Shown: positions 1 through 7,601, counted from the stretch's first letter. The stretch: DNA of 12,003 nt from Deltaproteobacteria bacterium (GCA_031279155.1 JAITJB010000170.1:1-12003), one strand, 5' to 3'. Program-made: numbers and translations. The notes: generated from the sequence alone by a model not told the origin.

Positions 1-591
1 CAAAGGCGCATTGGACAGTTGATCGAAGAAATCGACCGCCTGCCTCAAGATAACGAAAAAGCTATCAATGAGCTCGTTAGCGAGCTCTTAAATCTCTCTA
101 AGCGCTACGGAATTTTAACGCCCTACACTAGTTTTCTGGCTTTAGAAGACCAAAAAATTGGCAATAATATGATTTTGGCCCAAAACACCCGGCAAAATCT
201 AACTAAACTACAAGACGTAGTTGGCTCTACGGCTAACTACCAGCGTCAGAATAAAGAAGATCTCCTAATGTCTCAGGCCCCCATGGCCGCTATGCCGTCA
301 GCCGTGATGAAAAGCGAATCAAGTGCTGTCGATCAATTCGTGGCCTCCTCAAAGGCCCAAATGATCGCGCCTAAACTTTTAGCTGACAAGGCCTTCTTTC
401 TTAAAGACGGCCAGATGGTCGACGGCTCTTTAACCGATGAGGACATGAAAAATCTAAAAACCATCAAGAGATTTAGCCAAGAATACTACGCCTTAGCCGA
501 AAAGCTAGGGCCCGGGCGCCTCAGCTGGCTCAGCCAGGTAGAGCCGACCGTCTTTAACTATTCGAGGGTCAACTACCTGATAGCTGATTAG
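1..591 (+). CDS. VIT/VWA-domain protein, C-terminal end (partial)
   Basis: Open in frame from the first base of the window, so the 5' end lies outside. The visible 196 residues begin with a charged helix (RRIGQLIEEIDRL) and continue into LSKRYGILTPYTSFLALED. That combination is typical of the region following the VIT and von Willebrand factor A domains in bacterial inter-alpha-trypsin-inhibitor-like proteins. In such proteins the VWA domain usually carries a metal-ion adhesion site and the protein is exported, but neither domain nor any signal peptide is visible here. The tail after about residue 90 is rich in Ala, Ser, Met and Lys and has no recognisable motif. It stops with TAG six bases before a strong hairpin. 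The family assignment rests on the YGILTPYTSFLALED block alone. Confidence 0.7.
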   Translation, partial: QRRIGQLIEEIDRLPQDNEKAINELVSELLNLSKRYGILTPYTSFLALEDQKIGNNMILAQNTRQNLTKLQDVVGSTANYQRQNKEDLLMSQAPMAAMPSAVMKSESSAVDQFVASSKAQMIAPKLLADKAFFLKDGQMVDGSLTDEDMKNLKTIKRFSQEYYALAEKLGPGRLSWLSQVEPTVFNYSRVNYLIAD

Positions 592-596
592 AGATG

Positions 597-646
597 AAAG
601 ACGAAAGAGCCCCGGGGGGAAATCCCCCCGGGGCTCTTTCGTCTTT
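597..646. terminator. Perfect 24-bp inverted repeat, probable bidirectional terminator
   Basis: The left arm 597-620 and right arm 623-646 are exact reverse complements with only AA between them. The core is GC-rich (GAGCCCCGGGGGGA) and the outer part is AAAGACGAAAGAG. The plus-strand arm ends in CTCTTTCGTCTTT, a pyrimidine-rich tail inside the stem; there is no long separate U-run on either side. It sits between the end of the VIT/VWA gene and the end of the convergent hdrA-flx operon, the right place to stop both transcripts. The structure is seen directly; the terminator role is inferred. Confidence 0.8.
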
Positions 647-700
647 AAAGGCTATAGAGGCCATAGAAGCGAGAAGAGTACTCTTTGGGCAGCGAGCCTA

Positions 701-745
701 AATCAATACTCCTTGAATCAATACTCTTTGAATCAATATTCTTTG
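701..745. repeat. Three tandem 15-bp repeats across the flxA stop codon
   Basis: Three head-to-tail units lie at 701-715, 716-730 and 731-745: AATCAATACTCCTTG, AATCAATACTCTTTG and AATCAATATTCTTTG. The third unit contains the flxA stop codon (733-735) and its last codons. Read on the minus strand in the flxA frame, each unit gives a Lys-Glu-Tyr-stop-type pattern. A further partial copy of the gene end (CTCTTTGGGCAG) lies at 681-692. It looks like slippage duplication of the 3' end of flxA. Confidence 0.8.
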
Positions 746-1581
746 GGCAGGCGATTGAGCTGAGCGAGGGTAAAAACCGGGCCATCTTTACAGACGTACT
801 CAGGACCCACGTTACAGCGACCGCAGATGCCCAGGCCGCATTTCATGCGGTTTTCTAAGCTCATGATGATGTTATCGGGTTTGTAACCAGCGTCTTCTAA
901 AACTGGCTGAGTAAACTTAATCATGATTGGCGGACCGCAGATCAAGGCCGCCGTGTTTTCTGGCGGAGGACAGACCTCCTTAGTCACGGCCGGCACGAAG
1001 CCCACGCGATAGTTCCAATTGGGCACTTCGCGGTCAATGGTCACGTAGACGTTGATGTCGTCGCGCTTTTCCCAAGCCATCCACTCTTCTTTGTAGAGAA
1101 GCAGGCCCGGGGTCCTAGCGCCGTAAATAAAGGTGATCTGACCGTAGTTGGGCCGATTTGACGGCTCTAAAAGCCAGGTGATGGTCGATCTCAAGGTCGT
1201 AACGGCAAAGCCGCCAGCGATGATGACCAGGTTTTTGCCTTTTAAGCCCTCTAAGGGGTAGGGGTGTCCTAAGGGGCCCCGGATGCCCATGATGTCGCCA
1301 GCCTTCATGTTGTGCATGTAACTGGAAACCTGGCCGACGCGGTTGACGGTAAAGAGCACAAAGCCCTTTTCAGTTGGCGAGGAGGCGATGCCAATGGGGA
1401 TTTCGCCCTGGCCGGGCACCGACAACTCGGCGAATTGACCGGGTAGGTAGGCGAACTTTTCCTCGTCGCCGGGGTTTAAGAACTCAAATTTAAAGGTCCT
1501 AAGGTTCTTGTCCTCGGTTTCGACTCTGATTTCCGCGATACGAACTGGATAAGGGAGGTATGGATTATTCACAGGGTTCAC
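733..1581 (-). CDS. flxA: FlxA: FAD/NAD(P)-binding oxidoreductase with [2Fe-2S] centre
   Basis: This 282-residue protein of the ferredoxin-NADP reductase/PyrK superfamily resembles the gamma subunit of sulfhydrogenase and FlxA of Flx-Hdr complexes. The FAD-binding region is at about 45-105 (LPGQFAEL near 46-53, then GIASSP and GIRGPLGHP). The nucleotide-binding Rossmann part starts at about 118 with IIAGGFAVTTLRS, and CGPP lies near 215. A [2Fe-2S] motif closes the protein with Cys248, Cys253, Cys256 and Cys264. The expected role is hydride exchange between NAD(P)H and FAD, the pyridine-nucleotide entry or exit of the complex. The first codon is GTG, three bases after the flxB stop. A second GTG at codon 4 is better spaced from AGGTGA, so the true start may be there. 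It is the last gene of the operon; its stop codon lies in a 15-bp repeat. Confidence 0.88.
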   Translation of the reverse strand: MNPVNNPYLPYPVRIAEIRVETEDKNLRTFKFEFLNPGDEEKFAYLPGQFAELSVPGQGEIPIGIASSPTEKGFVLFTVNRVGQVSSYMHNMKAGDIMGIRGPLGHPYPLEGLKGKNLVIIAGGFAVTTLRSTITWLLEPSNRPNYGQITFIYGARTPGLLLYKEEWMAWEKRDDINVYVTIDREVPNWNYRVGFVPAVTKEVCPPPENTAALICGPPIMIKFTQPVLEDAGYKPDNIIMSLENRMKCGLGICGRCNVGPEYVCKDGPVFTLAQLNRLPKEY

Positions 1582-1584
1582 CTA

Positions 1585-2628
1585 CTATGCCTGGCTCTGA
1601 GCGGGCGGCTGGCACATTTTCAAGGCCACCTCTCTGATATCGATGTTGACGGGACACATGACCACGCAGCGCCCGCAGCCGGTGCAACCTCTGATACCAT
1701 CCTGCTTAAGCGGGATGTACTTGAGTTTGTGCATAAAGCGCTGTCTAACCCTTTCAGTCTTAGATGGCCTAGGGTTGTGACCGGTGCCATGGACGGTAAA
1801 TAGCCAGCTCATGCAGGTATCCCAATTGCGCATCCTGATACCGCCCTGCTCACTTTGCTCGTCTTGGATGTCAAAACAGTGGCAGGTGGGGCAAAAGAAA
1901 GTGCAGACACCGCAGTTAAGGCAGTTCTCGGCCGTGGCCGTCCAGTGGGGATCCTGGAAAAGCTCCATTAGATCCTTATCGTCAATGGGCTTAAGGTCGG
2001 TACCCACACCTTGGGCCTCAATGGCTTTAGCCTCTTGCTTTTTGATCTCTTGGGCTAAATCTTCTTGGGCCGCATTGGTCTGTTTGATTAGCTCTTCGCC
2101 TTGAGCGGTCACCGGCTTAAGACCTAGGCCGCCCTCAACTTTAAAAGCTAGGACGTCGAGTCCAAGCTCGCCGTACGGCGATCCCCCCATGGCCGCGCAA
2201 AAGCACTGCGGGGAAGGGGAGGCGCAGGCCAAACCGATTTTGATGGTCTGCTCGTATTTGCCCTTCCAATAGGGGTCGGTAAACCGGTCGTTTTGAAAGA
2301 CCCGGTTGGAGATTGATAAGCCCCTAGCGTCGCAAGGACGGATTCCGAAGATGACCGTAGGCTGAGCCTTATCCCCCAAGTCTTGGTAGACAAAGGGGTT
2401 GGGCTTATCCGATTTATTATGGAAGGCCATCAGGTTTTCCGATTGGGGGAAGAAGGCCGACTTCGGGGACATATGGGTGTTAGAGTAGTCTAGGTTGACC
2501 TTGTCAGGCCCAGCTTCCTCAAGTTTACACTTGTCACCCGTACCCTGGGGGGTCAGAAGGTGACGCCCATTGGCCAAGGATTGGAAAAATTCCTTTAGGC
2601 CACTTTCTTTAACTAAATATTCCGGCAT
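1585..2628 (-). CDS. flxB: FlxB: 4Fe-4S dicluster protein, sulfhydrogenase beta-like
   Basis: This 347-residue cytoplasmic iron-sulfur protein has an N-terminal domain with FGIRPCDARGLSISNRVF (about 94-111), a block characteristic of sulfhydrogenase beta (HydB) and FlxB proteins. A charged helical linker (about 180-205) follows. Then come two ferredoxin-type motifs, CLNCGVCTFFCPTCHC (Cys236, 239, 242, 246, with extra Cys249 and Cys251) and CTGCGRCVVMCP (Cys315, 318, 321, 325), predicted to bind two [4Fe-4S] clusters. The expected role is to carry electrons between FlxA and the other iron-sulfur subunits. The ATG start is preceded by a somewhat distant AGAGAGGT. It lies 16 bp after flxC and ends in two successive TAG codons just before flxA, which suggests coupled translation. 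Confidence 0.87.
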   Translation of the reverse strand: MPEYLVKESGLKEFFQSLANGRHLLTPQGTGDKCKLEEAGPDKVNLDYSNTHMSPKSAFFPQSENLMAFHNKSDKPNPFVYQDLGDKAQPTVIFGIRPCDARGLSISNRVFQNDRFTDPYWKGKYEQTIKIGLACASPSPQCFCAAMGGSPYGELGLDVLAFKVEGGLGLKPVTAQGEELIKQTNAAQEDLAQEIKKQEAKAIEAQGVGTDLKPIDDKDLMELFQDPHWTATAENCLNCGVCTFFCPTCHCFDIQDEQSEQGGIRMRNWDTCMSWLFTVHGTGHNPRPSKTERVRQRFMHKLKYIPLKQDGIRGCTGCGRCVVMCPVNIDIREVALKMCQPPAQSQA

Positions 2629-2644
2629 CGTGGTAAGGACCTCT

Positions 2645-3601
2645 CTACTTTATGAAATCGGCCTGGTCATCGGTCTGGAACATGGTCAGAGGTGGTTTTT
2701 GATCCCAACTCTGGCCGGCCTCGTAGTGCCAATTGTTCTGAACCGTCAACTCCGTGACCCGGTTGAATTCTCTGACCTTAATATTGACGGGGCAGGCGGT
2801 CTCGCAGGCGCCGCAGGAGGTGCAGCGGCCTGAGCAGTGTAGACCCCTTAGGATATGGAAGGTCAGCGTGTCCATGGGATCGGTTGACTTACCTAGCCAT
2901 TGGGGCCTGGTCTCGTCAACGAAACAAATGGGGCAGTAGCAAAGGGGGCAAGCGTTGCGGCAAGCGTAGCAGCGCAAGCAATCTTTGATAAGGTCCTTAA
3001 AATAGGCCATGCGCTCATCGGGGGTCTTATTGAGAAGCGCTTTGATGTCGGCGAAGTCGTCGGGGTTGGCCCCCGGCGTCTCTGGACCGATTAGCTCATC
3101 GGCCAATTTGGGGGTGCGGTTGGCGCAGGTTTGGCAATTGCGCCTTAAAACATCGGCCTTGTTGATCTCCGTGGAGAAACCCTCGCCTTTGACCGTGATG
3201 GCCTCGTCGGTCGTCTCCACTAGCTCTTTGATTGGCCGGGTTTCCTTGGCCAGGACCAGATTGGTATCGATCATGCCGGTGCAGGGCACACCGATGATAT
3301 AGAGGTTATCCTTGAGGATTTGATTCTCAGTGACCTGGCCGACAGCGCTCCGGGCGTCACAGCCTTTGGCCACCAAGGCCACCTTACCGGGGCGGCCAGG
3401 TAGATAGTTGGCCAGGTTGATTCTGGCGAAGTTGCTCCAAATCAGCTGATCGCATTCAGCGGGCTTGCGAGCAAACATTGGGGAGGTGGTCATGGGAACG
3501 GTCCCCTGGCGGTAACCGATGACCACTTCGGCCCGACCGTCGGCCAGAAGTTTTCTGGCGCTTTCCCTAATTTTGCTGTTTATGTCAGATAAAGCTGGCA
3601 T
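2645..3601 (-). CDS. flxC: FlxC: 4Fe-4S dicluster protein, FrhB/FdhB-like N-terminus
   Basis: This 318-residue iron-sulfur protein has an N-terminal part containing ALVAKGCDARSAVGQ (about 75-89) and IIGVPCTGMID (about 102-112), as in the FrhB/FdhB-like half of related electron-transfer subunits. CQTC lies at 156-159. The C-terminal half carries CLRCYACRNACPLCYCPIC (Cys208, 211, 214, 218, plus 221, 223, 226) and CTSCGACETACP (Cys260, 263, 266, 270), so at least two [4Fe-4S] clusters and possibly more are expected. Its probable job is wiring electrons between FlxB and FlxD/HdrA. The ATG follows the flxD stop by a single base, and its GGAGGT ribosome site lies inside the flxD 3' end, which argues for translational coupling. 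The FlxC name rests on operon position plus these motifs. Confidence 0.82.
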   Translation of the reverse strand: MPALSDINSKIRESARKLLADGRAEVVIGYRQGTVPMTTSPMFARKPAECDQLIWSNFARINLANYLPGRPGKVALVAKGCDARSAVGQVTENQILKDNLYIIGVPCTGMIDTNLVLAKETRPIKELVETTDEAITVKGEGFSTEINKADVLRRNCQTCANRTPKLADELIGPETPGANPDDFADIKALLNKTPDERMAYFKDLIKDCLRCYACRNACPLCYCPICFVDETRPQWLGKSTDPMDTLTFHILRGLHCSGRCTSCGACETACPVNIKVREFNRVTELTVQNNWHYEAGQSWDQKPPLTMFQTDDQADFIK

Positions 3602-3602
3602 G

Positions 3603-4049
3603 TCAGGCTACCTCCGCCAGACCGAGCTTGAGGTCTTCTTTCCGGAAGGTGGTGTTGGGACCGCAGGCTTTAACGTGTTCCACCACGTCGCGGGCCATGG
3701 CTTGGAACTTGTTAGCCTCGGCTGAGGAGATCCACGAGAACCTAAGCCTGTTGGGGTCCACCCCGATACTCTCCAAAAGTTGGTGCATCAGGACGAATTT
3801 TCTACGGGCATGGTAGTTGCCAGCGATATAGTGGCAGTCGCCCGGATGGCAGCCGCTGATCCAGACGCCGTCAGCCCCCCGCTTAAAAGCCTCCATGATG
3901 AACTTTGGGTTTAAACGACCGGTGCAGGGGAGGCGGACTACCCGGAAATTCGGGGGGTAATCCAAGCGGCTGACCCCGGCAAGATCGGCCGCGCCGTAGG
4001 TACACCAGTTGCAGAAAAAAGCCACGATTTTCGGTTCGAAATCACTCAT
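3603..4049 (-). CDS. flxD: FlxD/MvhD: [2Fe-2S] electron-transfer subunit to HdrA
   Basis: This 148-residue protein belongs to the MvhD/FlxD family. In methanogens and Flx-Hdr bacteria, this family passes electrons from hydrogenase or NADH-oxidising subunits to HdrA. The start MSDFEPKIVAFFCNWCTYG is typical. Five conserved cysteines are visible: Cys13 and Cys16 (CNWC), Cys42 (RLPCTGR), and Cys67 and Cys72 (SGCHPGDCHY), expected to hold a [2Fe-2S] cluster. The frame stays open 25 codons further upstream to an ATG inside a hairpin. I chose the ATG at 4047-4049 because the family begins at this point and GAGGT lies just upstream. No hydrogenase gene is present, so here the donor should be FlxABC. 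Confidence 0.92.
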   Translation of the reverse strand: MSDFEPKIVAFFCNWCTYGAADLAGVSRLDYPPNFRVVRLPCTGRLNPKFIMEAFKRGADGVWISGCHPGDCHYIAGNYHARRKFVLMHQLLESIGVDPNRLRFSWISSAEANKFQAMARDVVEHVKACGPNTTFRKEDLKLGLAEVA

Positions 4050-4116
4050 AAAAACCTCAGTTATTGTCCCGGGACTGTATTTTGGGAAAACCGGGGAATA
4101 AGGTACAATATCCCAA

Positions 4117-4141
4117 GGCCCCATCCGACAAAGATGGGGCC
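4117..4141 (-). promoter_or_regulatory. Hairpin in the hdrA-flxD gap
   Basis: Nine-base arms GGCCCCATC (4117-4125) and GATGGGGCC (4133-4141) are exact complements around a 7-base loop, eight bases after the hdrA stop codon. On the transcribed (minus) strand the stem is followed by TTGGGATATT, not a U-run, so it is a poor intrinsic terminator. In the only gap of any size in the operon, it may slow polymerase or protect a processed mRNA end, setting different levels of hdrA and flxDCBA. The structure is seen; the role is inferred. Confidence 0.55.
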
Positions 4142-4148
4142 GGGTAAT

Positions 4149-7100
4149 TTACAGCGCCGAGGCAATCTGGGCAAATAAGCCGGCGTTGGTGAATCCCCTA
4201 AGGGAGGGGGCGTCGGAGCGACAGGAGGAAGCGCAGTTGCCGCAACCCTTGCACATGGCCTCGTTGACCACACTTTTGCCTTTTTCATCAAGGCTGATGG
4301 CTGAAAATGGACAGACGGCAACGCAGACGCCGCAGCCCGAGCACTTGGCTTGGTTGATCTCAGCGACAATACCGCCCACGGTCATCTTAGGCTGAGTTAA
4401 GACCGTGACGGCCCTGGCCGCCGCCGCTTGGGCCTGGGCAATGACCTCATCCATGGGCTTAGGATAGTGGGCAATGCCGGCTAGGAACATGCCGTCGGTA
4501 GCAAAGTCCACTGGACGGAGCTTTTGGTGAGCCTCAAAGAACCAGCCGTCCTCATCTAGGGGCACCTTGTACTTCATGGCCAATTCCGTCTCGCGGCCAG
4601 AAACGATAGCCGCCGCCAAGATGGCCATATCGGGATTGATCAAAAGACGCAGGCCGCTTACGGGGTCAAGAATCTCAACTTTGATCTTGCCGTCGGCCTC
4701 ACTAAACTTGGGCTTGTTCTCCAAGGTGTAGCGGACGAAGATGACGCCTAAGTCGCGGGCCTCTTTATAGAGATCCTCTTTTTGGGCGTAAGTGCGCATG
4801 TCGCGGTAGAGAACGAAGATCCTGGCTCCGGGATTTTTCTTCTTCAGTTCCACCGCCGTGTGGGCCGTGTGGCCACAGCAGACTTTGGAGCAGTACATGC
4901 GTTCAGGTTCGCGGCTGCCCACGCACTGAACGAAGACGAAGGTCTTAGAATTGCGGACCGCGTCGTCGTCGCTCTTGATCATCTCATCGAATTCCAGCTG
5001 CGTTACCACTTTGTTGTTTTGGCCGTAGAGGTACTCGGTGGGCTTGTGTTCCTTAGCTCCGGTGGCGATGATGGTGACCCCGTGCTTGACGGTCTCGCCG
5101 GTGGTTAAGGTGGTGGCAAAGTTACCAACGTAACCTTCGACTTTATCGACCTCAGAGCCTAGGACCAAGGTGATTTTAGGATCGTCTAAAACCTTGTTCT
5201 TTAGGCTTTCGAGGTATTTAGCCACGTCTTCGCCTTTGGTCGTGGAGTGAATGCGGTTGGCGTTGCCGCCGCTGCGCTGCTCTTTTTCCACGATAACCGA
5301 CTTGAAGCCTTGGCTAGAGAGGGTTAAAGCCGCGTTAAGACCAGCTACTCCGCCGCCAATGACCAAAGCGGTGGGATCGACGTCGATGACGTTTTCCTTG
5401 AGCGGGACTAAGAGAGCCGCCTTGGCCACGGCCATTTCGGTCATGTCCATGGCTTTACGGGTGGCTTCCACCGGGTTATTGGCGTGGACCCAAGAGTCGT
5501 GGTTGCGGATGTTGGCCATCTCATAGAGATACTTATTTAAGCCAGCCGCCGCCAAGGTCTCCTGGAACAAGGGCTCGTGGGTCCTTGGCGAGCAAGCTGA
5601 GACCACGATGCGGTTGAGCCGGTATTCCTTAATTAGGGAGACGATTTTCTCTTGACTATCTTGGGAGCAGGCGAACATAGTTACGGCCGCGTACTCGACA
5701 AAGGGTAGGGTTTTGGCAAACTCGACCACTTTTTCCACGTCGACCACCGAGGCGATGTTAATGCCGCAGCGGCAGACAAAGACGCCCACTCGCGGAGGTT
5801 CGCCCGTTACGTCCACAGGCGCCGGGACGTTTATGACCTTAGTTAAGGTGCTCCGAGCCGGGGTCAATTTAGAAGTGGCCGCCGCCGCCGCCGCCGAAGC
5901 TTCCATAACCGAGCTTGGAATATCCTTAGGTCCAGTATAGACGCCGCAGCCGTAGAACCCGGGCCTGGAGAGAGCCACCGGGGCAAAGGTCGAGGTTTTG
6001 GCGAAGTTATAATGGTCGGTCTGGATGCCCAAGTTTTCGCTTAAAGCCTTGGTATCGGGCGTGATAACTAGTCCGTGGGAGAGGACGGCCAAGTCGAAGT
6101 AGTCTTCGGAGGCAACCCCGCCGTCGCCTACATAGCCGATTTTAACGCCGTTTTTAGGTTCTGGCCTAACGGTATGAACGCGGCTGCGGATAAACTTGAT
6201 GCCCGCCGCCTTAGCCTTTTCATAGTAGCGCTCAAAGTCCTTACCAAAGGTCCTGATATCCATATAAAAAATCGAGACGTCGAGTTTACCGCCAGAGTGC
6301 TCTTTGGCGATCAAAGCCTCTTTGATGGCGTACATACAGCAGACGGAACTGCAGTAACCGTTGTCGGCCCGGTTAATGTCGCGGGAGCCAACGCACTGCA
6401 AAAAGGCCATCTTGGTCGGATGGTGACCGTCGCTGGGCCTAACCACTTCACCCATGGTTGGGCCGGTAGCGCCTAGGTAGCGTTCGAATTCTAAGGCCGT
6501 GATGACGTCTTTGGAATCAGAGTAGCGGTAGGTCTCAAAGTCAGAGGGCTTGTAGGGGGCGAAACCAGGGGCTAAGATGACTGAACCGACCTTGAAAGTG
6601 GCTTCTTCGGGCTTGTCATCGTAGTTGACGGCGTCAGCCGGACAGACTTTTTTACAGCTGCCGCATTTGCCTTTGGTCAATTTCAGACATTTTTCAGCGT
6701 CGATGCCGTATTTTAGCGGCACGGCCTGAGCGTATTGAACGTAAATAGCCTTGCGATTGTCGAGATTTTCATTATAATTGTTACTGACCTTGCTCGGACA
6801 TTTTTTAGTACATTCACCGCAGGCGATACACTTAGACATGTCAATGTATCTCGGGTTTTTTCTAACCGTTACGGTAAAGTTACCTTCTGTGCCGTTGATC
6901 GAAAGAATGTCGGTGAGGGTCAGGAGCTCAACATTTATATGGCGTCCGACTTCGACAAGTTTGGGCGAAATAATACACATGGAACAGTCGTTGGTGGGGA
7001 AGGTTTTGTCCAATTGGGACATCCTACCTCCGATCGCCAACGATTTTTCAACCATGTAAACATAATAACCAGCGTTGGCCAAATCTAGCGCCGCCTGCAT

Positions 7101-7157
7101 GCCCGCTACGCCGCCACCGGCCACCAGAACCGCGCCGACCACATTGTGTGACGCCAT
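4149..7157 (-). CDS. hdrA: HdrA-type flavoprotein, double-length fusion (1002 aa)
   Basis: The HdrA-family bifurcating flavoprotein, about 1.5 times the usual 650 or so residues because two HdrA-like units are fused. The N-terminal unit (about 1-440) has an FAD-binding GGGVAGMQAA (14-23), CSMCIISPKLVEVGRH (58-73), a [4Fe-4S] motif CIACGECTKKCP (110-121), a second cysteine set (157, 165, 168, 172) and a CVGSR...CC block (255-274). The C-terminal unit (about 455-1002) is a complete HdrA. It has an N-terminal domain with CRC (462-464), Cys497 and Cys522, then FAD-binding GGGVAGLNAA (601-610), a second CVGSR...CC block (745-761), and two ferredoxin motifs (Cys939/942/945/949 and Cys969/972/975/979). 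The expected role is electron bifurcation between ferredoxin and a high-potential acceptor. The ATG follows GGGGAGG at good spacing. It is the first operon gene. Confidence 0.93.
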   Translation of the reverse strand: MASHNVVGAVLVAGGGVAGMQAALDLANAGYYVYMVEKSLAIGGRMSQLDKTFPTNDCSMCIISPKLVEVGRHINVELLTLTDILSINGTEGNFTVTVRKNPRYIDMSKCIACGECTKKCPSKVSNNYNENLDNRKAIYVQYAQAVPLKYGIDAEKCLKLTKGKCGSCKKVCPADAVNYDDKPEEATFKVGSVILAPGFAPYKPSDFETYRYSDSKDVITALEFERYLGATGPTMGEVVRPSDGHHPTKMAFLQCVGSRDINRADNGYCSSVCCMYAIKEALIAKEHSGGKLDVSIFYMDIRTFGKDFERYYEKAKAAGIKFIRSRVHTVRPEPKNGVKIGYVGDGGVASEDYFDLAVLSHGLVITPDTKALSENLGIQTDHYNFAKTSTFAPVALSRPGFYGCGVYTGPKDIPSSVMEASAAAAAATSKLTPARSTLTKVINVPAPVDVTGEPPRVGVFVCRCGINIASVVDVEKVVEFAKTLPFVEYAAVTMFACSQDSQEKIVSLIKEYRLNRIVVSACSPRTHEPLFQETLAAAGLNKYLYEMANIRNHDSWVHANNPVEATRKAMDMTEMAVAKAALLVPLKENVIDVDPTALVIGGGVAGLNAALTLSSQGFKSVIVEKEQRSGGNANRIHSTTKGEDVAKYLESLKNKVLDDPKITLVLGSEVDKVEGYVGNFATTLTTGETVKHGVTIIATGAKEHKPTEYLYGQNNKVVTQLEFDEMIKSDDDAVRNSKTFVFVQCVGSREPERMYCSKVCCGHTAHTAVELKKKNPGARIFVLYRDMRTYAQKEDLYKEARDLGVIFVRYTLENKPKFSEADGKIKVEILDPVSGLRLLINPDMAILAAAIVSGRETELAMKYKVPLDEDGWFFEAHQKLRPVDFATDGMFLAGIAHYPKPMDEVIAQAQAAAARAVTVLTQPKMTVGGIVAEINQAKCSGCGVCVAVCPFSAISLDEKGKSVVNEAMCKGCGNCASSCRSDAPSLRGFTNAGLFAQIASAL

Positions 7158-7163
7158 TGGAAC
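7158..7163 (-). other. Start of the 774-bp intergenic region 7158-7931
   Basis: The whole stretch 7158-7931 has no convincing gene on either strand. It is AT-rich compared with the flanking genes. It holds the hdrA leader and promoter (7272-7300), a possible divergent promoter (7573-7601), many A/T runs, and the T-rich repeat array ending just before the ribosome site of the downstream dehydrogenase gene. Between 7310 and 7560 I see only low-complexity AT-rich sequence. Confidence 0.6.
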
Positions 7164-7271
7164 CTCCCCGTTTTTTTTCAGACTTTAACGGCCTTTTGCC
7201 GAAATTTGAATTCTCCACATCGCCCCTCCAAGCATCGGGCGGAAGCAGAGAGAGACATTATCGAATACTTC

Positions 7272-7300
7272 ATTTTAAAAAACGTCTAATTGATTGTCAA
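7272..7300 (-). promoter_or_regulatory. Sigma-70 promoter of the hdrA-flx operon
   Basis: On the minus strand, TTGACA (7300-7295) is followed after exactly 17 bases by TAAAAT (7277-7272): a perfect -35 and a -10 one base from consensus. Transcription should begin near 7265, giving a leader of about 108 bases before the hdrA ATG. No clear operator palindrome is seen around it. A Rex-type site would be expected for an NADH-linked operon, but none is recognisable. Confidence 0.75.
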
Positions 7301-7572
7301 GTGTAAAGCCCCAAGAAACCTCAAGCCTATCGAACAGCCATCAACAGGCCAAAACTGCCTCAGGGGCCTAAAGATAAACCACCGTTTTTTATAAATATTT
7401 CAATTATTCTCCCCGGTCAATCTCGGCGATTTGTAAAAAAATTCCTTGCGATTTTGGCCATTTTCAGACCCGGAAAATCGATTGAGTCAAAAAATTTTTT
7501 TATCAAATCGCCATCTGCCACTTTTGACCTGTTGGGGTTTGTTATGGCTAGTTTTTGGCGATAACAAGCTGT

Positions 7573-7601
7573 TTGAGTCAGTAATAGGCTATTTATATAA
7601 A
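7573..7601 (+). promoter_or_regulatory. Possible promoter for the dehydrogenase-tenA operon
   Basis: TTGAGT (7573-7578) and TATAAA (7596-7601) are separated by 17 bases, matching sigma-70 spacing with a good -10 and a moderate -35. Initiation near 7608 would give an unusually long leader of about 320 bases that includes the whole T-rich repeat array. In AT-rich sequence such matches arise by chance, so this is tentative. Confidence 0.4.

Noticed and set aside
4050..4124. Longer form of the MvhD/FlxD protein with 25 extra N-terminal residues
   Set aside because: The extra part has no family likeness, its ATG lies inside a GC-rich hairpin and it has no ribosome site; the ATG at 4047-4049 has GAGGT and matches the usual family start.
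4782..7088. Several plus-strand open frames of 60-133 codons opposite hdrA
   Set aside because: They are shadows of a clearly coding minus-strand gene, without ribosome sites or recognisable proteins.
733..7157. Selenocysteine (in-frame UGA) in the HdrA/Flx proteins
   Set aside because: All expected cysteine codons are ordinary and no internal TGA interrupts any of the five frames; the TGA copies after flxA come from the 15-bp repeat.
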